DNA of 64,000 nt from Chloroflexota bacterium (GTDB taxonomy: Bacteria > Chloroflexota > Anaerolineae > Anaerolineales > VGOW01): assembly GCA_016197225.1 (NCBI GenBank), contig JACPWC010000014.1:16570-80569 (forward strand). Reading direction: 5' to 3'. A program made the translations under genes and the position numbers. Below, piece after piece: positions 49,576-58,184 of this stretch (its first letter is position 1; each line of letters starts with the position of its first letter). The notes under the pieces are model-generated. The model was given only the letters and a program-made list of their open reading frames with translations, made no database searches and was not told where the DNA came from.

Positions 49576-50658
49576 TTAGGAGTCGGCCCCAACCCTGCCC
49601 AGGCGATGCACGGCGATCTCGCCTTCAATGCCTTTGACGGTGACGCAATCGCTTTCAAGCGTTTTGCCTGCCAGTAGCTTTTGGGCTTCGGCGTCGTCGC
49701 GGACGGCATCGGTGAAGACCACGTCGCCGCCGTGTGAGATGCCTTGCACCCGGGCCGCGATGTTGACGGTGGTGCCAAAATAGTCGGGGCGGTCGTTGAG
49801 GGTGACGCTGAGGCAGGGGCCGCTGTGCAGGCCGACTTTGAGAATCAGGGCTTCGTCGCTGGTCAGGCGCTCGCGCTGGTTGAGGGCGGCAATGGCGGTT
49901 TGCATGTCGAGCGCGGCGCGCAGGGCCTCGGCCGGCGTTTGAAAGGCGGCCATGATGGCGTCGCCAATGTTTTTGACGACAGTGCCGCCATGTTTGTCGG
50001 CAACGGCGAAGAGTTCGTCGAAATGGAGGCGGACGAGATGGTAGGCGCGCGGGTCGCCGCGGGCGGCGTAGAGGGCGGTTGAACCGGCAAGGTCGGTGAA
50101 GAGGAGGGCGGCGCGGGAGACTTCGAGGCTTTCGTCTGGCAGGAGGCGTTCTTGCGGAAAGAGGCGTTGGAAGTCGGGGAGGAGGAGCAGGCTCTGGCCG
50201 AGGGTGGGGCCATAACGGGTATCAATTTCCTCGCGGAAGGCTTTGTCGTCCGCCGCCGGCGGCAGTGCGCGCAGGCGGGCGTGGAGGCTGAAGGTGACGC
50301 GCACTTCTTCGTCGAAATGAGGGGCGAAGCGGGCGTGGCACATCGAGCACTGCATCTCGTGTTTCAGGTCGCCCAGCGAGTCGTTGTTGTTGCGCATGCC
50401 GCAAACCGGGCAACGCACGTCCCAATGCATGGCGACGACGCCTTCGTAGAGCGCGGCCACCAGCAGTTTGAGCGTGGCCCGTTCGTCGAGACTCAGTTTG
50501 TCGGCCAGGTAGCGCGGGTTGACGTGAAACAGTTCGTGGTCCGCGGCGGCTTCCAGCCAGGCGGTGAAGCGGCCACTGAGGGCGGCCTCCACGTTGTGCT
50601 TGGTGAGGTTGGCGGTGGCGGCCTTGTAATCAGGTTGGCGCTTGAGGAAGTTGAGCAT
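49576..50658 (-). CDS. Class III adenylate/guanylate cyclase with N-terminal zinc-ribbon region
   Basis: A 360-residue soluble protein. Residues 1-70 are helical, residues about 82-115 form a zinc ribbon ('CPVCGMRNNNDSLGDLKHEMQCSMCHARF'), and residues about 185-350 are the cyclase homology domain: 'ALLFTDLAGSTALYAARGD' (first metal Asp), 'GGTVVKNIGDAIMAAF' (second Asp) and 'PDYFGTTVNIAARVQ' (substrate and transition-state residues). The ribbon-plus-cyclase layout resembles DUF5939-type cyclases. The likely product is cAMP, but base specificity is not certain. It is upstream of the rSAM gene on the same strand with a 60-bp gap. Confidence 0.88.
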   Translation of the reverse strand: MLNFLKRQPDYKAATANLTKHNVEAALSGRFTAWLEAAADHELFHVNPRYLADKLSLDERATLKLLVAALYEGVVAMHWDVRCPVCGMRNNNDSLGDLKHEMQCSMCHARFAPHFDEEVRVTFSLHARLRALPPAADDKAFREEIDTRYGPTLGQSLLLLPDFQRLFPQERLLPDESLEVSRAALLFTDLAGSTALYAARGDPRAYHLVRLHFDELFAVADKHGGTVVKNIGDAIMAAFQTPAEALRAALDMQTAIAALNQRERLTSDEALILKVGLHSGPCLSVTLNDRPDYFGTTVNIAARVQGISHGGDVVFTDAVRDDAEAQKLLAGKTLESDCVTVKGIEGEIAVHRLGRVGADS

Positions 50659-50698
50659 GTCTTTGAGTCCAGCCTAATCCGTAAGTGTTACACAAATC

Positions 50699-51901
50699 TT
50701 AATCGCTGGCTGTCTCCTGGGTTACATTCTGGCGAGCGGCGGGCTTGACTTCCAGCCACAGCGCCAGGCTGATAGCCATGGCAATCAGCATAATGAGGGC
50801 GTTGCCTTGCAGGGCTTGAGTCAGGCCGATGCGGTCGGCCACTGCGCCGCTGAGGGCCGTGCCCAGCGCGCCTGAAGTAAACATGAAGCCCAGGATGACA
50901 CCGGAGGCTAACCCGCCGCGACCGGGCAGGACGCGCTGGGCCATGGCCACCACCGTGCTGTGCGGCGCGCCGTTGAGAAACCCGGCGACGAACGAGGCCA
51001 GATACAGCCAGGCACCGCTGACGACAGGCAACACATAAAACGAAAAGACACTTAAACCCAGCGCCAGGGTGATGGTCTGGTGGCGGCCCCAACGGTCAGC
51101 CAGGATTCCGCCCAGCACACCGCCCACTGCCGAGCCGCCCATGAACAAAGCAATGATAACCCCGTAAATGGTCGGCGACATGCCGAGATCGTGAAAGAGT
51201 TTGGGCGCGAAAGTCGTCGTCGCGTTTTGGCCCCAGGTGTGCAGTCCGGCCACAAGCATGATCACGCCAAGCTGGATGAACGACGAGCGTGAGAGGGTTG
51301 CCCCGGCGGGCGAATGGCTGGCGGGCGTTGCCGGGCGAGGTGTCATGTTTCTTGGTTGGTAGGCGACCAGAAAGCTAATCAGAATGCTGGGGAGGGTGAT
51401 CAGCAACAGGCCGGATCGTTCAAAGTGATCCAGGATGAAGCCGCCGAGCGCGGGGCCGAGCGACAGCCCGCCCTGGCCGAAGAGAAAGAACAGGGAGGCC
51501 GCCGTGGCCGCCTGACCGGCCATGTGGACATAGCCGACCTGGGTGGCTTTGTTGGCGCCGGTTGGGTGGAAGGCCGCCGAGCCGAGCGCGCCGATAACGA
51601 GAAAGACGATGGCCCACCAGCCGGGCGCAAGCGCGACGAGCGAGAAGCAAACTGCCATCGCCAGCACACCGCCAGCCATCGTCCAGCGCCCGCCAGTGCG
51701 ATCGGAGAACCAGCCGAAGAGCGGTTGCGAGAGCGCGCCAAAGATGGCATAAATGGTGGCGATAAGGCCGAGGTTCTGATTGCTCAACCCGAGCGGCGTA
51801 CTGAGCACGGCCAGCAAAACGCCGGTCTGGCCGTTGAGCACATCCACCGTGAAGTGGCCGAGGGCGACGGCGAGAAAGAGCGGGTGGCGGAGGAGGCGCA
51901 T
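50699..51901 (-). CDS. Major facilitator superfamily transporter
   Basis: A 400-residue permease with twelve predicted helices. The loop 2-3 motif reads 'PLFGWFSDRTGGRW', and 'GVLGGILADRWGRHQTI' is the equivalent in the second half. N-terminal 'LFLAVALGHFTVDVLNGQTGVLLAVLS' resembles the fosmidomycin-resistance/FsrA-like subgroup. The substrate is unknown; drug or metabolite efflux is likely. It stands alone between the cyclase gene and tRNA-Gly. Confidence 0.88.
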   Translation of the reverse strand: MRLLRHPLFLAVALGHFTVDVLNGQTGVLLAVLSTPLGLSNQNLGLIATIYAIFGALSQPLFGWFSDRTGGRWTMAGGVLAMAVCFSLVALAPGWWAIVFLVIGALGSAAFHPTGANKATQVGYVHMAGQAATAASLFFLFGQGGLSLGPALGGFILDHFERSGLLLITLPSILISFLVAYQPRNMTPRPATPASHSPAGATLSRSSFIQLGVIMLVAGLHTWGQNATTTFAPKLFHDLGMSPTIYGVIIALFMGGSAVGGVLGGILADRWGRHQTITLALGLSVFSFYVLPVVSGAWLYLASFVAGFLNGAPHSTVVAMAQRVLPGRGGLASGVILGFMFTSGALGTALSGAVADRIGLTQALQGNALIMLIAMAISLALWLEVKPAARQNVTQETASD

Positions 51902-51922
51902 GGTGGGTTAGTATAACAGAAT

Positions 51923-51957
51923 CAAAAGGGCCGCCATTTCATTGGCGACCCTTTTTG
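51923..51957 (-). terminator. Intrinsic terminator of tRNA-Gly
   Basis: On the - strand AAAAAGGGTCGCCA-ATGAAA-TGGCGGCCCTTTT (one mismatch) ends in T residues, immediately 3' of the tRNA. Confidence 0.8.
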
Positions 51958-51961
51958 TGTG

Positions 51962-52033
51962 AGCGGGTGATGGGATTCGAACCCACAACCTTAATCTTGG
52001 GAAGATTCTGCGCTACCATTGCGCCACACCCGC
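51962..52033 (-). tRNA. tRNA-Gly (CCC)
   Basis: A 72-nt cloverleaf: acceptor GCGGGTG/CACCCGC, D-arm GCGCAATGGTAGCGC, anticodon loop TTCCCAA (anticodon CCC) on a GAATC/GATT stem whose last pair is mismatched, and T-arm GTGGG-TTCGAAT-CCCAT. CCA is not encoded. Confidence 0.95.
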
Positions 52034-52036
52034 AAT

Positions 52037-52744
52037 TCAATCAACTTGTGGCATTCTACCATTCCGCCAAAGTCGGGTCAAGCATTGGGCGGCCAGCCAG
52101 CCGAATCCAACGATGGTGAGCATGAAACCATAGCCAATCGGCGCAGGTTTGGTGAAGATGTCGGCGATGGGCTGGCGGGCCAGAGCGTAGGCGCGAAGGG
52201 TGGCGGTGAGGGCGATCAGCGAGGTAGAGAGGCTGAGCCATTCGGCAAGGGCAGGGCGGTAAACGGCCAGCGTTGTGGCGAGCAAGACGGCCAGCCCGGT
52301 AACGAGTCCGGCGATCAACTGCGGGCGCAGTTCGGGGTCGGTGTGGGCGGTGAGGATGAAGGGGTAGCCGGGCAGGATGAGGAAGGCGGCGAAGAGGGCT
52401 AAGGCTAACTGAAGCCAATTCTTCACCGCGAAGACGCGAAGGACACAAAGAGAAGAAAAAAGTTTTTCTTTGCGCTCTTGGCGTCTTCGCGGTTCAATTC
52501 TTAGTAGTTCAATTCCTATCGTCAGAGCCGTCAGTAAGGCAAGGCCAATCAACGGCCAGAGCATGTCCACGCGGGTGATGGGGTAAGTGCCGTCGCGGAC
52601 GCTCTGGGCAAAGGTGAGCCACTCGACGAGATCGTAGCCGGAGAGACGCAGGGCGGCAGGCACGGGCCACAGCCAGGGCGTGAAGTAGCCGAGCCAGGCG
52701 AGGGCGAGAGGAATAAGAGGCGATTTCAAGGCGGGGGGCGTCAA
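52037..52744 (-). CDS. Hypothetical polytopic membrane protein with repeat-derived insert
   Basis: A 235-residue protein with about six hydrophobic segments and no recognised family. The first part is 'LALAWLGYFTPWLWPVPAALRLSGYDLVEWLTFAQSV', the middle 'LIGLALLTALTIGIELL', and the end 'GYGFMLTIVGFGWLAAQCLT'. Residues about 84-106 (EPRRRQERKEKLFSSLCVLRVF) form a basic loop encoded entirely by an ACCGCGAAGACGC inverted repeat (52426-52494), an in-frame insert. The start is probably TTG 52744. It follows the AAA+ gene, separated by another palindrome. Confidence 0.6.
   Translation of the reverse strand: MTPPALKSPLIPLALAWLGYFTPWLWPVPAALRLSGYDLVEWLTFAQSVRDGTYPITRVDMLWPLIGLALLTALTIGIELLRIEPRRRQERKEKLFSSLCVLRVFAVKNWLQLALALFAAFLILPGYPFILTAHTDPELRPQLIAGLVTGLAVLLATTLAVYRPALAEWLSLSTSLIALTATLRAYALARQPIADIFTKPAPIGYGFMLTIVGFGWLAAQCLTRLWRNGRMPQVD
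52053..52081 (-). promoter_or_regulatory. Sigma-70 promoter of tRNA-Gly
   Basis: On the - strand TTGACC and TAGAAT are separated by exactly 17 nt, 19 nt upstream of the tRNA 5' end. The promoter lies within the last codons of the preceding membrane protein gene. Confidence 0.7.
52426..52494. repeat. ACCGCGAAGACGC inverted repeat inside a coding region
   Basis: Perfect 13-nt arms (52426-52438 and 52482-52494) around an A/T-rich centre with AAGAAAAA/TTTTTCTT. It is translated in frame in the membrane protein 52037-52744. Confidence 0.85.
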
Positions 52745-52745
52745 G

Positions 52746-52790
52746 CGACAAACGTCAAACGACAGGGGTAATGTCGTTTGACGTTTGTCG
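52746..52790. repeat. Perfect palindrome CGACAAACGTCAAACGAC
   Basis: 18-nt perfect arms with a 9-nt loop, filling the gap between the AAA+ gene and the membrane protein gene. Same family as 34556-34604. Confidence 0.9.
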
Positions 52791-52792
52791 TT

Positions 52793-53932
52793 TTACTCAG
52801 GAATGACCGAATCGATCACCGACTTGATCTCCGTCTCTTCGCTCCCTTGCTCTTCAAAATACTTCTCCATGAATTGCGAGCGGCGAAGGCGGAGCGACAT
52901 GGCGGCCACGGCCCGCACATCGGCGGTGGAAGCCTCGAGGCGAGAGTCGGCGGCGGCGTAGGCGCGAGCAGACTCAAAGAGGGTGATCTCGGCTCGGAGC
53001 GAGTCGATCTTCATCTGGCGCACCAGCTCCAGGCCGGCGCTTTCAGCTTCAGGTGTGAGCTTTACAGTTGGCAGAAGTTCTCGCGCCGACTGGATTTCAC
53101 TTTGGGCGATGAGCGTTTGCTCTTCATAAGCGGCCACCATCGCTCGCGGGTTGGTGAGGTAGGCCCGCACCCGGCGGTAGGCCTCCAAACGCTCGGCGGT
53201 GTCGGTCAGGCCGCGCACGATCAGGCGCAGGCCGAAACGGTCGAGAATTTGCGGGCGAAGGCGGCCTTCTTCAGGGTTCATAGAGCCAACGAGGGCAAAG
53301 CGGGCGCGGTAGGTGGCCGAGAACGGGCCGCGCCGAAGCGTGTACTGGCCCTGTGCGGCGGCGTCGAGGATCGAGTCCACGATCTCGTCGGCCAGCAAGT
53401 TGACTTCGTCCACGTAAAGCAGGTTTCGGTCGGCGCGAGCCAGGATGCCGCGTTGAAGCATGGCGCGGTTGTGGGCGGCGGCCACTTCGTTGAGGCCGCC
53501 CACCACGTCTTCCAGCCGGGCGTTGAGCGGCAGTTCCACCAGCGCCACCTGATCGGGTTGGGTGAGCGGCCGGCCTTCACCAAATTTCTTGGCGCAGTCG
53601 GGGCACACGGCGTCCATGCCGCCGCCTTCAATATCTTCCGGCAGGCAACCATACTGGCACAACGAACGCGGCACGAGAGGCAGAATGTCGGCCAGGGAGC
53701 GAACGGCGGTGGTTTTGCCCGTGCCGCGCGGCCCCACCAGCAGAACGCCGTTGACCGCCGGATTGATCAGGGTAAGCAGAAGCGCGGTTCGCATCTCCAC
53801 CTGACCGACGAGAGCCATGAAGGGAAAGGGCAGGCGCTCGGCCAGGCCGCGATCTTCTGTCGGCGCGGCGTCCAGAATGCGTTTGGCCGAAACTTGTTCG
53901 ATGAGCTGGACGAGCGAAGAGACGTTAGCCAT
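52793..53932 (-). CDS. Magnesium-chelatase subunit I-type AAA+ ATPase
   Basis: A 379-residue AAA+ protein of the ChlI/BchI family. 'PFMALVGQVEMRTALLLTLINPAVNGVLLVGPRGTGKTTAVRSLADILP' holds the family N-terminus and Walker A; 'RNLLYVDEVNLLADEIVDSILDAAAQG' is Walker B with the insertion helix; 'ALVGSMNPEEGRLRPQILDRFGL' is sensor 1 and the Arg finger. A CxxC pair ('VCPDCAKKF') typical of the BchI insertion is present. No ChlD or ChlH partner is nearby, so the protein may serve a chelatase encoded elsewhere or another metal-insertion complex. Confidence 0.9.
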   Translation of the reverse strand: MANVSSLVQLIEQVSAKRILDAAPTEDRGLAERLPFPFMALVGQVEMRTALLLTLINPAVNGVLLVGPRGTGKTTAVRSLADILPLVPRSLCQYGCLPEDIEGGGMDAVCPDCAKKFGEGRPLTQPDQVALVELPLNARLEDVVGGLNEVAAAHNRAMLQRGILARADRNLLYVDEVNLLADEIVDSILDAAAQGQYTLRRGPFSATYRARFALVGSMNPEEGRLRPQILDRFGLRLIVRGLTDTAERLEAYRRVRAYLTNPRAMVAAYEEQTLIAQSEIQSARELLPTVKLTPEAESAGLELVRQMKIDSLRAEITLFESARAYAAADSRLEASTADVRAVAAMSLRLRRSQFMEKYFEEQGSEETEIKSVIDSVIPE

Positions 53933-53935
53933 AGG

Positions 53936-54430
53936 TTATCCGCGTTGATCTGCTTCAGCCTTTTTTAGCTGGCGCTGTTTGATACGATAGTCCTGCCGTT
54001 TCTGCGCGGCGGCCATGCGCTCGCGCTGGGCGGCGTCTTCCGGGATCAGAGGCGGCACGGGCGCGGGTTGGCCGCGGGCGTCGAGGGCCACGTAGACAAG
54101 GTAGGCCGAGTTGGTGTGCACCCGGTCACCCGTCAACGGATTTTCGGCAGTGACATTCACCTGCACCTCCATCGCGGTGCGGCCCGTCCAGGTGACCTCA
54201 GCCGTCAGTTCCAGGAGTTCGCCCATGTGCACCGGTTTGGTGAACGTCATCGAGTCCATGCCAACGGTGACGCACGGGCGGCGGGCATGACGAATGGCGC
54301 ACAGGCCGCCGGCTTCGTCCGCCAGTTTCATGATCCAGCCGCCATGAACGTTGCCCAGGGTGTTGGCGTGTTCGGGCAACATGAGTTGGTTGAGGGTGAG
54401 GCGGGACTCGGAGGTTGTTTTACCGTTCAT
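53936..54430 (-). CDS. Acyl-CoA thioesterase, hotdog fold
   Basis: A 164-residue YciA/ACOT-type thioesterase. 'LMLPEHANTLGNVHGGWIMKLADEAGGLCAIRHA' contains the HGG loop and the catalytic Asp region; 'TVGMDSMTFTKPVHMGELLELTAEVTWTGRTAMEVQVNV' is the conserved hotdog strand set. A Lys/Arg/Gln-rich helix forms the C-terminus. It hydrolyses acyl-CoA to free acid and CoA. Located 3 nt before the AAA+ start, so the two are in one transcript. Confidence 0.92.
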   Translation of the reverse strand: MNGKTTSESRLTLNQLMLPEHANTLGNVHGGWIMKLADEAGGLCAIRHARRPCVTVGMDSMTFTKPVHMGELLELTAEVTWTGRTAMEVQVNVTAENPLTGDRVHTNSAYLVYVALDARGQPAPVPPLIPEDAAQRERMAAAQKRQDYRIKQRQLKKAEADQRG

Positions 54431-54506
54431 TGTTTGGAAGTTGGAGGGTGGAAATTGGAAGTTGGAAGTTGCTCTAACCTCTAATCTCCAACTTCCAGTC
54501 TCTAAT
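54430..54506. repeat. TTGGAAGTTGGAGGGTGG inverted low-complexity repeat
   Basis: AGTTGGA/GGTGGAAATTGGAAG units are mirrored by CTAATCTCCAACTTCCAG units between the thioesterase start and the next gene; the right arm contains the stop of the 54502-54870 gene. Confidence 0.75.
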
Positions 54507-54870
54507 CCATGTCGGGCCGCAGGTCGTCGGAGTCGGCAGTCGGCAATAGCTCCGGCATCTCGTCCATGATGTCCACCGTCTCAAAGCCAAGCTCGGAATA
54601 CATGGGCGGCAGGGGCACGTTGGAAGGCAGGTCGGGGCGAGGCGGCAGGGGCGGGGGCGCGCGGCGGGGAACCCGGTCGTCCATTGACCGCTTTCGCAGA
54701 AGCCGCCCATCGCGGCTCAAGTAGCCCACGTGCTCGCCGTTCATCGCGAACAACTGCGCCGTTTGGGCATCCACAAAACCGATCCACTCGCCGTTACGGC
54801 TGAAGAGATAGCCTTTGGCAAAGAACGCAACGTGTTCGCCACGAGTGGAGTAAATGGGGTGAAGTGACAT
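54502..54870 (-). CDS. Small protein with beta-hairpin repeats (beta-flower-like)
   Basis: A 122-residue protein. Residues 1-62 contain three or four short aromatic beta-hairpin repeats: 'IYSTRGEHVAFFAKGYLFSRNGEWIGFVDAQTAQLFAMNGEHVGYLSRDGRLLRK', in which 'G(E/R)(H/W)V(A/G)F' recurs. This looks like the 4-fold beta-flower family. A Pro/Arg-rich linker (RRAPPPLPPRPDLP) and an acidic C-terminus follow. Function is unknown. The final residues and stop lie in the inverted repeat 54430-54506. It sits between a thioesterase and a glycosyltransferase. Confidence 0.6.
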   Translation of the reverse strand: MSLHPIYSTRGEHVAFFAKGYLFSRNGEWIGFVDAQTAQLFAMNGEHVGYLSRDGRLLRKRSMDDRVPRRAPPPLPPRPDLPSNVPLPPMYSELGFETVDIMDEMPELLPTADSDDLRPDMD

Positions 54871-54885
54871 TAGCCTGATTATATC

Positions 54886-55983
54886 TCAGGACAATTTTTG
54901 ATAAAGCGCCAACAATTGACTCGCCGCCTCATCCCAGCGGAACCCCGCCGCTCGCTTGAGTCCTTTCCTCACCCAGGGTTCCGGGGTGGTCGCCGCCTCT
55001 TTGAGACCGGTGGCAATGGACTCGACGCTGTAGGGGTCAACCAGCACCGCCGCGCCGCCGGCGACTTCGGGCAGGCACGACACATTGGAAGTGACAGTCG
55101 GCGTGCCGCAGGCCATGGCCTCAAGCAGGGGCAGGCCGAAGCCTTCATATAAAGAAGGGTAAGCGAAGAGAGCCGCTTCGGTGTAAAGCGCGGGCAGGTC
55201 GGCGTCGGGCACGAAGCCAGGGAAGATCACCCGGCCACGCGCGGCAGGCTTTTCGGCTTCGGCAAAAATATCGTCGTACAGCCAACCTTTGCCGCCCGCG
55301 ATTACCAGATTGAAGTCGGCTGGCAGTCTGGCAAAGGCCTGAATCAACCGCTGAAAGTTTTTGCGCGGCTGGAGAGTGGAGACAGAGAAGATAAAAGGCT
55401 TGTCGCCCAGCCCGTACTTGGCGCGGATGGCCGGGCTTGGCGTGGGCTTGAAGATCGAGTCAACGCCTTCGTATACTACCGTGATTTTGTTAGCGGGCGT
55501 GTTATAAAGTTCAATGAGGTCGTTTTTGGTGGTCTGCGAGACGGCGATGATGTGACTGGCGCGCCTTACTGAGCGCGGCACGACGGTGTTGAGGTAAGCG
55601 CGCAGGCCGGGGGCCGCCGACTCTGGATCGCGGGCGAATGACAGGTCGTGAATAGTAAGAAGAGACGAGACGCGAGTCGGGGGCAGGGTGAAGTCGGGCG
55701 CATGGTAAATGTCAATCGGCCCGGTGATCAGGTCCACCGGCGCTGGAAGTTGCGCCCGGTGCCAGAGCCGCGCCAGCCAGATGTCATGAAAGGGCAAATG
55801 ACGAATCGAAAAGTTGCTCGGCAGTGGCGGCAGTGGGTGAGGAACAGGGTTGGGTGAAGCGAAGAAAAGCCGATACTGATTCTCGCTGTCGCGTTGAGCC
55901 AGCGCCTTGAGAAGTTCGCGGACGTAGCGCCCGATGCCGCCGCCCTGCCGCGCGGCGGCGGTCACTTCGATGCCAATTCGCAT
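54886..55983 (-). CDS. GT4 family glycosyltransferase
   Basis: A 365-residue GT-B glycosyltransferase. N-terminal 'MRIGIEVTAAARQGGGIGRYVRELLKAL' and the donor-binding half 'KPFIFSVSTLQPRKNFQRLIQAFARL', 'VIFPGFVPDADLPALYTEAALFAYPSLYEGFGLPLLEAMACGTPTVTSNVSCLPEVAGGAAVLVDP' match mannosyltransferase-like GT4 enzymes (the E-F-G-L-P-E block is EGFGLPLLE). It probably adds a sugar to a polysaccharide or glycolipid and belongs with the GtrA, O-antigen ligase and UXS genes around it. Confidence 0.93.
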   Translation of the reverse strand: MRIGIEVTAAARQGGGIGRYVRELLKALAQRDSENQYRLFFASPNPVPHPLPPLPSNFSIRHLPFHDIWLARLWHRAQLPAPVDLITGPIDIYHAPDFTLPPTRVSSLLTIHDLSFARDPESAAPGLRAYLNTVVPRSVRRASHIIAVSQTTKNDLIELYNTPANKITVVYEGVDSIFKPTPSPAIRAKYGLGDKPFIFSVSTLQPRKNFQRLIQAFARLPADFNLVIAGGKGWLYDDIFAEAEKPAARGRVIFPGFVPDADLPALYTEAALFAYPSLYEGFGLPLLEAMACGTPTVTSNVSCLPEVAGGAAVLVDPYSVESIATGLKEAATTPEPWVRKGLKRAAGFRWDEAASQLLALYQKLS

Positions 55984-55989
55984 CGGTTT

Positions 55990-56517
55990 CTATTTCACGT
56001 CGCCGTAAGTTAATTTGCGGTTGGCGAAGAAGTTCCAAAAGAGCAGGACGACGACCCGGCAGACCAGAGCCATGTTGCCGGCCAGGTTGAAGCCCAGGTT
56101 GTCGAGGCTGAGTGAAGCCACGATGTTTTTGGCAACGAACAGGGCGGCGGTAAAGACCGGGATGCCGATGATCAGGCCGGCGACGCTGATGACCACGAAC
56201 ATCATTATCTTGCGAGCCTGATTGGCCTCTCGCGCTTCAGGGTAAATCCAAAAGTAGTTCCAGATGAAGTTGCTGAGGACGGCGCACGAAAAGGAAAGTG
56301 ACTGTTCGACGATTTCGGGGTGCTCAAGCAGATAGCCGCCGAGGGGGGGAAATAGGAGGCCGGCCACGGTTGGCCCGACTTTGAGGAAGTGGAAGAGGTT
56401 GAAGCCGCCAAAGTCTACGGCAAAGCCCAGAGCGCCAACAATTAGAAACTTGATGAAGCGTTTTTGCTCTTTGGGTGTTTTGGCCCGAAGGTGGGCGATG
56501 GTTTCTACCAGTGTCAT
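55990..56517 (-). CDS. GtrA-family membrane protein
   Basis: A 175-residue protein with four transmembrane helices: 'FIKFLIVGALGFAVDFGGFNLFHFL', 'SLSFSCAVLSNFIWNYFWIYPEAR', 'IMMFVVISVAGLIIGIPVFTAALFV' and 'MALVCRVVVLLFWNFFANRKLTYG'. The FxxxG..GF..D and NF.W(N)..W patterns are those of the GtrA/DPMS-flippase family, which moves polyprenyl-linked sugars across the membrane. The ATG overlaps the stop of the O-antigen-ligase-like gene (ATGA). Confidence 0.9.
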   Translation of the reverse strand: MTLVETIAHLRAKTPKEQKRFIKFLIVGALGFAVDFGGFNLFHFLKVGPTVAGLLFPPLGGYLLEHPEIVEQSLSFSCAVLSNFIWNYFWIYPEAREANQARKIMMFVVISVAGLIIGIPVFTAALFVAKNIVASLSLDNLGFNLAGNMALVCRVVVLLFWNFFANRKLTYGDVK

Positions 56518-58151
56518 GAAGTTGCAATGTGAGGCGTGGACGGCAGGTCGTGATCTTCGTCATTACGGCCTGCGCCCGGCGCTTCACCCAAAATACATAG
56601 CACGCCTAACAGCGCGCCCAGGTACAAGGCGATGTTACCGACGTATAAGTTGTCCAGTATCTGGTGGGTGGCGAGATGCACCCACGCGCCGAGCAGGCCA
56701 ACGGCCAGCGCCCGCTCCAGGCCGCCGTTGCGATTAATGGCGCGGACGGTGATGAACAGGACTCCGCCCCACAAAAATAGGTAGGCGGCCAACCCGACGA
56801 TTCCGGTTTCGGCCAGCACGTTCAGGTAGATCATGTGAGCATGGCCGAGGCTGTACCGCCAGTTGATCAGCCGGTAATCGTCGTAAGCCTGATCATAGTT
56901 ATTGAGGCCCACGCCCACGATCGGGTTGGCTTCGGCCATGTTGAGGGCGGCCTGCCAGTGGGCCAGCCGTTCGACGATTGAAAAGTTGCTGTCGTTGATG
57001 TGCACGCCGCGAACGTCGTACACTTGCACAAAGTCGCCTACGTCGGCAAAGCGGGTTGCGATGGCCGACGGCAACAGACCCAGATTATACAGGAGGAGAA
57101 ACGCGGCCAGGCCTCCGGCGGCCAGCCCGATTCCAAACCAGCGGCGCCGCGGCCAGAAGATGAGCATGACCCCGGCGGCGGCAACCGCCCCCAGCCACGC
57201 GCCGCGCGAGAACGAGAGAAAGAGGGCGGCGAGCGTGGCGATTGCGACCAGGGCACTGCCAAACAAAACTATAGCGCGGCTTCCAGCCGCAACCAAAAAC
57301 AATCCACGAAGGCCACGAAGTTTCACGAAGAATTCTTGGTGTTCCTTCGTGTGACTTCGTGGATCAACATCTTCGCGGTCAGCGCAGTTCTTGCGGAGCA
57401 ATACTATAGCACGCTCAAGCCGGGAGACCCTAAAGTTCCTGACGAATTCGAGAGCCATTGCCATCGCCAGGCTCGCCGCTACCGGCCAGACCAGGCCCAT
57501 GAAGCCGCCGAAGGGGTTGGGTTGCTCGAACGTGCCGTAAGCGCGAAAGTGTGTGCCGAGAATTCTGAATCCTTCCGGGCCGTGGCCGCGAAACTGAAAC
57601 TGCCAGAAGCCGATCCCGGCCTGCACAACGCCGACCAGAAACACGATGGCCAGCACCCAGCCCAGTCTTTTGCGCCCGGCCACGCCGGCCACAATTCCGG
57701 CGACGAGGTACATCTCCAGCCACTTGACCAGTTCCTGCATGGCGGCAAACGGCGAGCGCACCTGTTGAACGGTGAATGAGAGGGTGATGGCGAACAGGTA
57801 GAGGACGAAGGGAAGGGTAATTGGTAAGTGGGGCCAGCGCAGTTCGCGCCGGGCCAGGCAACGCAAGGTCCACCCGCCGACAAAGATGGCGACCCCGATC
57901 TGACCCCAGGGAATTGGGATGGACGGGTAGGCGGCGTAGAGCAACGGCTCGGCTGGGCCGAGGAGGAGCATGAAGGCCAGCCCGGCCAGCGGCTCGACGA
58001 GGGCGAAGAGGAGCAAAGCGCCGCCGCCGGTGACGGCCAAACTCAGAGGCAGTGGCAGGCGAGCGAGGAGCAGACCGATCACAAACGCCGCGATTGCAAG
58101 AAGAGCCGCGCTGTTGTGGAAAGCGCCGCGCGCGCGGAGGGAAGAGGCCAT
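56514..58151 (-). CDS. O-antigen ligase/polymerase-like membrane protein with in-frame repeat insert
   Basis: A 545-residue protein with about eleven transmembrane helices and the Wzy_C/O-antigen ligase signature 'NPIVGVGLNNYDQAYDDYRLINWRYSLGHAHMIYLNVLAETGIVGLAAYLFLWGG' (His-Gly-Asn loop). It would join or polymerise oligosaccharides outside the membrane. Residues about 255-283 (DREDVDPRSHTKEHQEFFVKL) are a hydrophilic loop encoded by a CCACGAAG inverted repeat (57302-57364) plus flanks, apparently inserted between two helices without breaking the frame. It lies upstream of GtrA and GT4. Confidence 0.9.
   Translation of the reverse strand: MASSLRARGAFHNSAALLAIAAFVIGLLLARLPLPLSLAVTGGGALLLFALVEPLAGLAFMLLLGPAEPLLYAAYPSIPIPWGQIGVAIFVGGWTLRCLARRELRWPHLPITLPFVLYLFAITLSFTVQQVRSPFAAMQELVKWLEMYLVAGIVAGVAGRKRLGWVLAIVFLVGVVQAGIGFWQFQFRGHGPEGFRILGTHFRAYGTFEQPNPFGGFMGLVWPVAASLAMAMALEFVRNFRVSRLERAIVLLRKNCADREDVDPRSHTKEHQEFFVKLRGLRGLFLVAAGSRAIVLFGSALVAIATLAALFLSFSRGAWLGAVAAAGVMLIFWPRRRWFGIGLAAGGLAAFLLLYNLGLLPSAIATRFADVGDFVQVYDVRGVHINDSNFSIVERLAHWQAALNMAEANPIVGVGLNNYDQAYDDYRLINWRYSLGHAHMIYLNVLAETGIVGLAAYLFLWGGVLFITVRAINRNGGLERALAVGLLGAWVHLATHQILDNLYVGNIALYLGALLGVLCILGEAPGAGRNDEDHDLPSTPHIATS
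57302..57364. repeat. ATCCACGAAGGCCACGAAG inverted repeat inside a coding region
   Basis: Left arm ATCCACGAAGGCCACGAAG, right arm CTTCGTGTGACTTCGTGGAT; mismatched inverted copies of the family at 40265-40332. An outer pair of ACTATAGC text (57271 and 57411) flanks it. Translated in frame. Confidence 0.8.
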
Positions 58152-58184
58152 TACTTCAAATGTGAATTGGCGATTCGCGCCATG